The position numbers were made by a program, and so were the translations under genes. A DNA stretch of 64,000 nt from Cellulophaga sp. BC115SP. GTDB taxonomy: Bacteria > Bacteroidota > Bacteroidia > Cytophagales > Spirosomataceae. Position 1 is the first letter of the stretch. Each line of letters opens with the position of its first letter. The stretch lies in the NCBI RefSeq assembly GCF_009905545.1, contig NZ_JAAALB010000005.1:124001-188000 (forward strand), given 5' to 3'. Below are positions 63,156 to 64,000 of this stretch, one piece after another. The notes under the pieces are model-generated. The model was given only the letters and a program-made list of their open reading frames with translations, was not told where the DNA came from and made no database searches.

Positions 63156-64000
63156 ATGAAAAAAATCTCAATTTTCGCTATCTGTTTACTGTTTAGCGTA
63201 ATTTCATCAGCTCAAACTAATAAGCTCCAATCCAAGATTGCTTATGCGCTTTCTATGGAAAAACCTCAGTCTCACTACTTTGACGTAGTCATGAAATTGA
63301 AGACGCTAGATGCCAAAATGAAACAGCAAGGTTTCGTCGATGTAAAAATGGCTGTCTGGACTCCGGGGTCTTACCTTGTTCGTGAATACGCTAAAAATGT
63401 GGAATCAGTAACTGCCTCCTCGGCAAACACTCCATTGTCTCTTGACAAAATCAACAAAAATACTTGGCGCATAAAAGTGAATGCCTCCACTCAGGAAGTA
63501 ACGCTAAAATACAAAGTTTATGCTTATGAACTGTCCGTTCGTACCTCGTTTTTGGATGATTCTCATGGCTATCTTAATCCAGCAAGTGTATTCATGTATG
63601 TGAATGAATGGAAAGCTTTGCCTTCTACTTTAGAAATTACGCCTTACAAAGACTGGTCAACGATTTCGACAGGCATGAAAGAAATTTCTAAAAATACCTT
63701 CTTGGCAGATAACCTAGACATTTTGATAGACTCTCCTATCGAGATAGGTAATCAAAAAGTTTTAAACTTTGATTTAGCAGGTGTTCCTCACAAAATTGCC
63801 ATGTATGGCGAGGCAAAGTATGATGCCGAAAAAGTAACTAACGACATTAAACGTGTTTGCGAAGCTGCCAAAAGCGTGGTGACTGAACACCCTTGTAAAG
63901 ACTATACTTTTTTGATTCATAACCTTGCTGCTGGAGGTGGTGGTTTAGAACACCTTAATTCTACTACTTGCCAAACTTCACGTGGTGTGTACGAAAATGA
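63156..64000 (+). CDS. M61-family peptidase, N-terminal part (continues past the window)
   Basis: The frame is open from the ATG at 63156 to the window end, about 281 codons. A signal peptide (MKKISIFAICLLFSVISSAQ) is followed by the beta-rich M61 N-terminal domain: VKMAVWTPGSYLVREYAKNV, then KYKVYAYELSVRTSFLDDSH and, near the end, LAAGGGGLEHLNSTT, the typical lead-in to the zinc site. The HExxH motif of M61 glycyl aminopeptidases lies beyond the edge, so catalytic competence cannot be judged. It is divergent from the large TPR gene. Confidence 0.85.
   Translation, partial: MKKISIFAICLLFSVISSAQTNKLQSKIAYALSMEKPQSHYFDVVMKLKTLDAKMKQQGFVDVKMAVWTPGSYLVREYAKNVESVTASSANTPLSLDKINKNTWRIKVNASTQEVTLKYKVYAYELSVRTSFLDDSHGYLNPASVFMYVNEWKALPSTLEITPYKDWSTISTGMKEISKNTFLADNLDILIDSPIEIGNQKVLNFDLAGVPHKIAMYGEAKYDAEKVTNDIKRVCEAAKSVVTEHPCKDYTFLIHNLAAGGGGLEHLNSTTCQTSRGVYEN

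Overview
The window looks like a chromosomal segment of a low-GC (roughly 38%) member of the Bacteroidota, most likely an aerobic Cytophagales bacterium. This is inferred from gene families (TonB-dependent receptor plus DUF4249 lipoprotein, LytS/LytTR and beta-propeller two-component systems, HU-CCDC81/SPOR protein, DUF1080, YfhO), from the near absence of Shine-Dalgarno sequences, and from promoters of the Bacteroidota type (TTTG about 19-20 bp upstream of TAnnTTTG), best seen before gap and the WD40 gene. I saw no rRNA, tRNA, CRISPR array, intact IS element or prophage.

Layout. 0.2-6.6 kb: LytS/LytTR two-component pair, two exported serine hydrolases (one with a C-terminal glycogen-binding-like domain) and a HAD hydrolase. 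6.9-13.8 kb: TonB-dependent receptor with DUF4249 lipoprotein, ferrochelatase, a small ORF ahead of an EamA permease, and 3-methyladenine glycosylase. 14.1-24.9 kb: beta-propeller histidine kinase overlapping a LuxR-type regulator, YicC, DUF1080 protein, YfhO, LolA-like protein and a sodium:solute symporter. 25.1-29.3 kb: ClpS, RecR (apparent TTG start), an exported superoxide dismutase, a 2OG-Fe(II)-type oxygenase and a ChrA transporter. 29.4-32.3 kb: galE-rfbB-rfbA nucleotide-sugar operon. 32.9-38.4 kb: SirB1-like protein, phosphopantetheinyl transferase, WD40 protein, DivIVA-domain protein, FolB and a LacI regulator. 38.7-39.6 kb: secreted barnase-type RNase and barstar-type inhibitor in an overlapping pair. 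40.6-45.7 kb: gyrA, a TPR protein and a MazG-like pyrophosphohydrolase. 47.8-51.4 kb: XRE regulator, CvfB, 3-hydroxyacyl-CoA dehydrogenase and dapD. 52.9-64 kb: gap, then a long minus-strand run (TPR protein, plugless outer-membrane barrel, HU/SPOR protein, TonB-like protein, FolC, TrmB), and the start of an M61 peptidase.

Two long stretches lack intact genes: 45.66-47.76 kb and 51.36-52.86 kb. The first holds a parS-like site, a 32-bp perfect palindrome, repeat fragments and what looks like the frameshifted end of an outer-membrane barrel gene. Five copies of a GCGGTCGAAA hairpin sit at gene ends, and at least four have ACTCAATC-like sequence nearby, so they look like a dispersed element family that has been recruited as terminators. 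Other repeats include a 94-bp element with 17-bp perfect inverted ends and blocks shared between 13.8-14.0 kb and 40.0-40.1 kb.

Most genes are housekeeping or ordinary accessory genes. The least explained features are the hairpin family, the parS-like locus in its gene desert, the tandem TTGTATATACAA operators at 49.3 kb, the barnase/barstar pair, and the repeated short motif in the acidic tail of the DivIVA protein.
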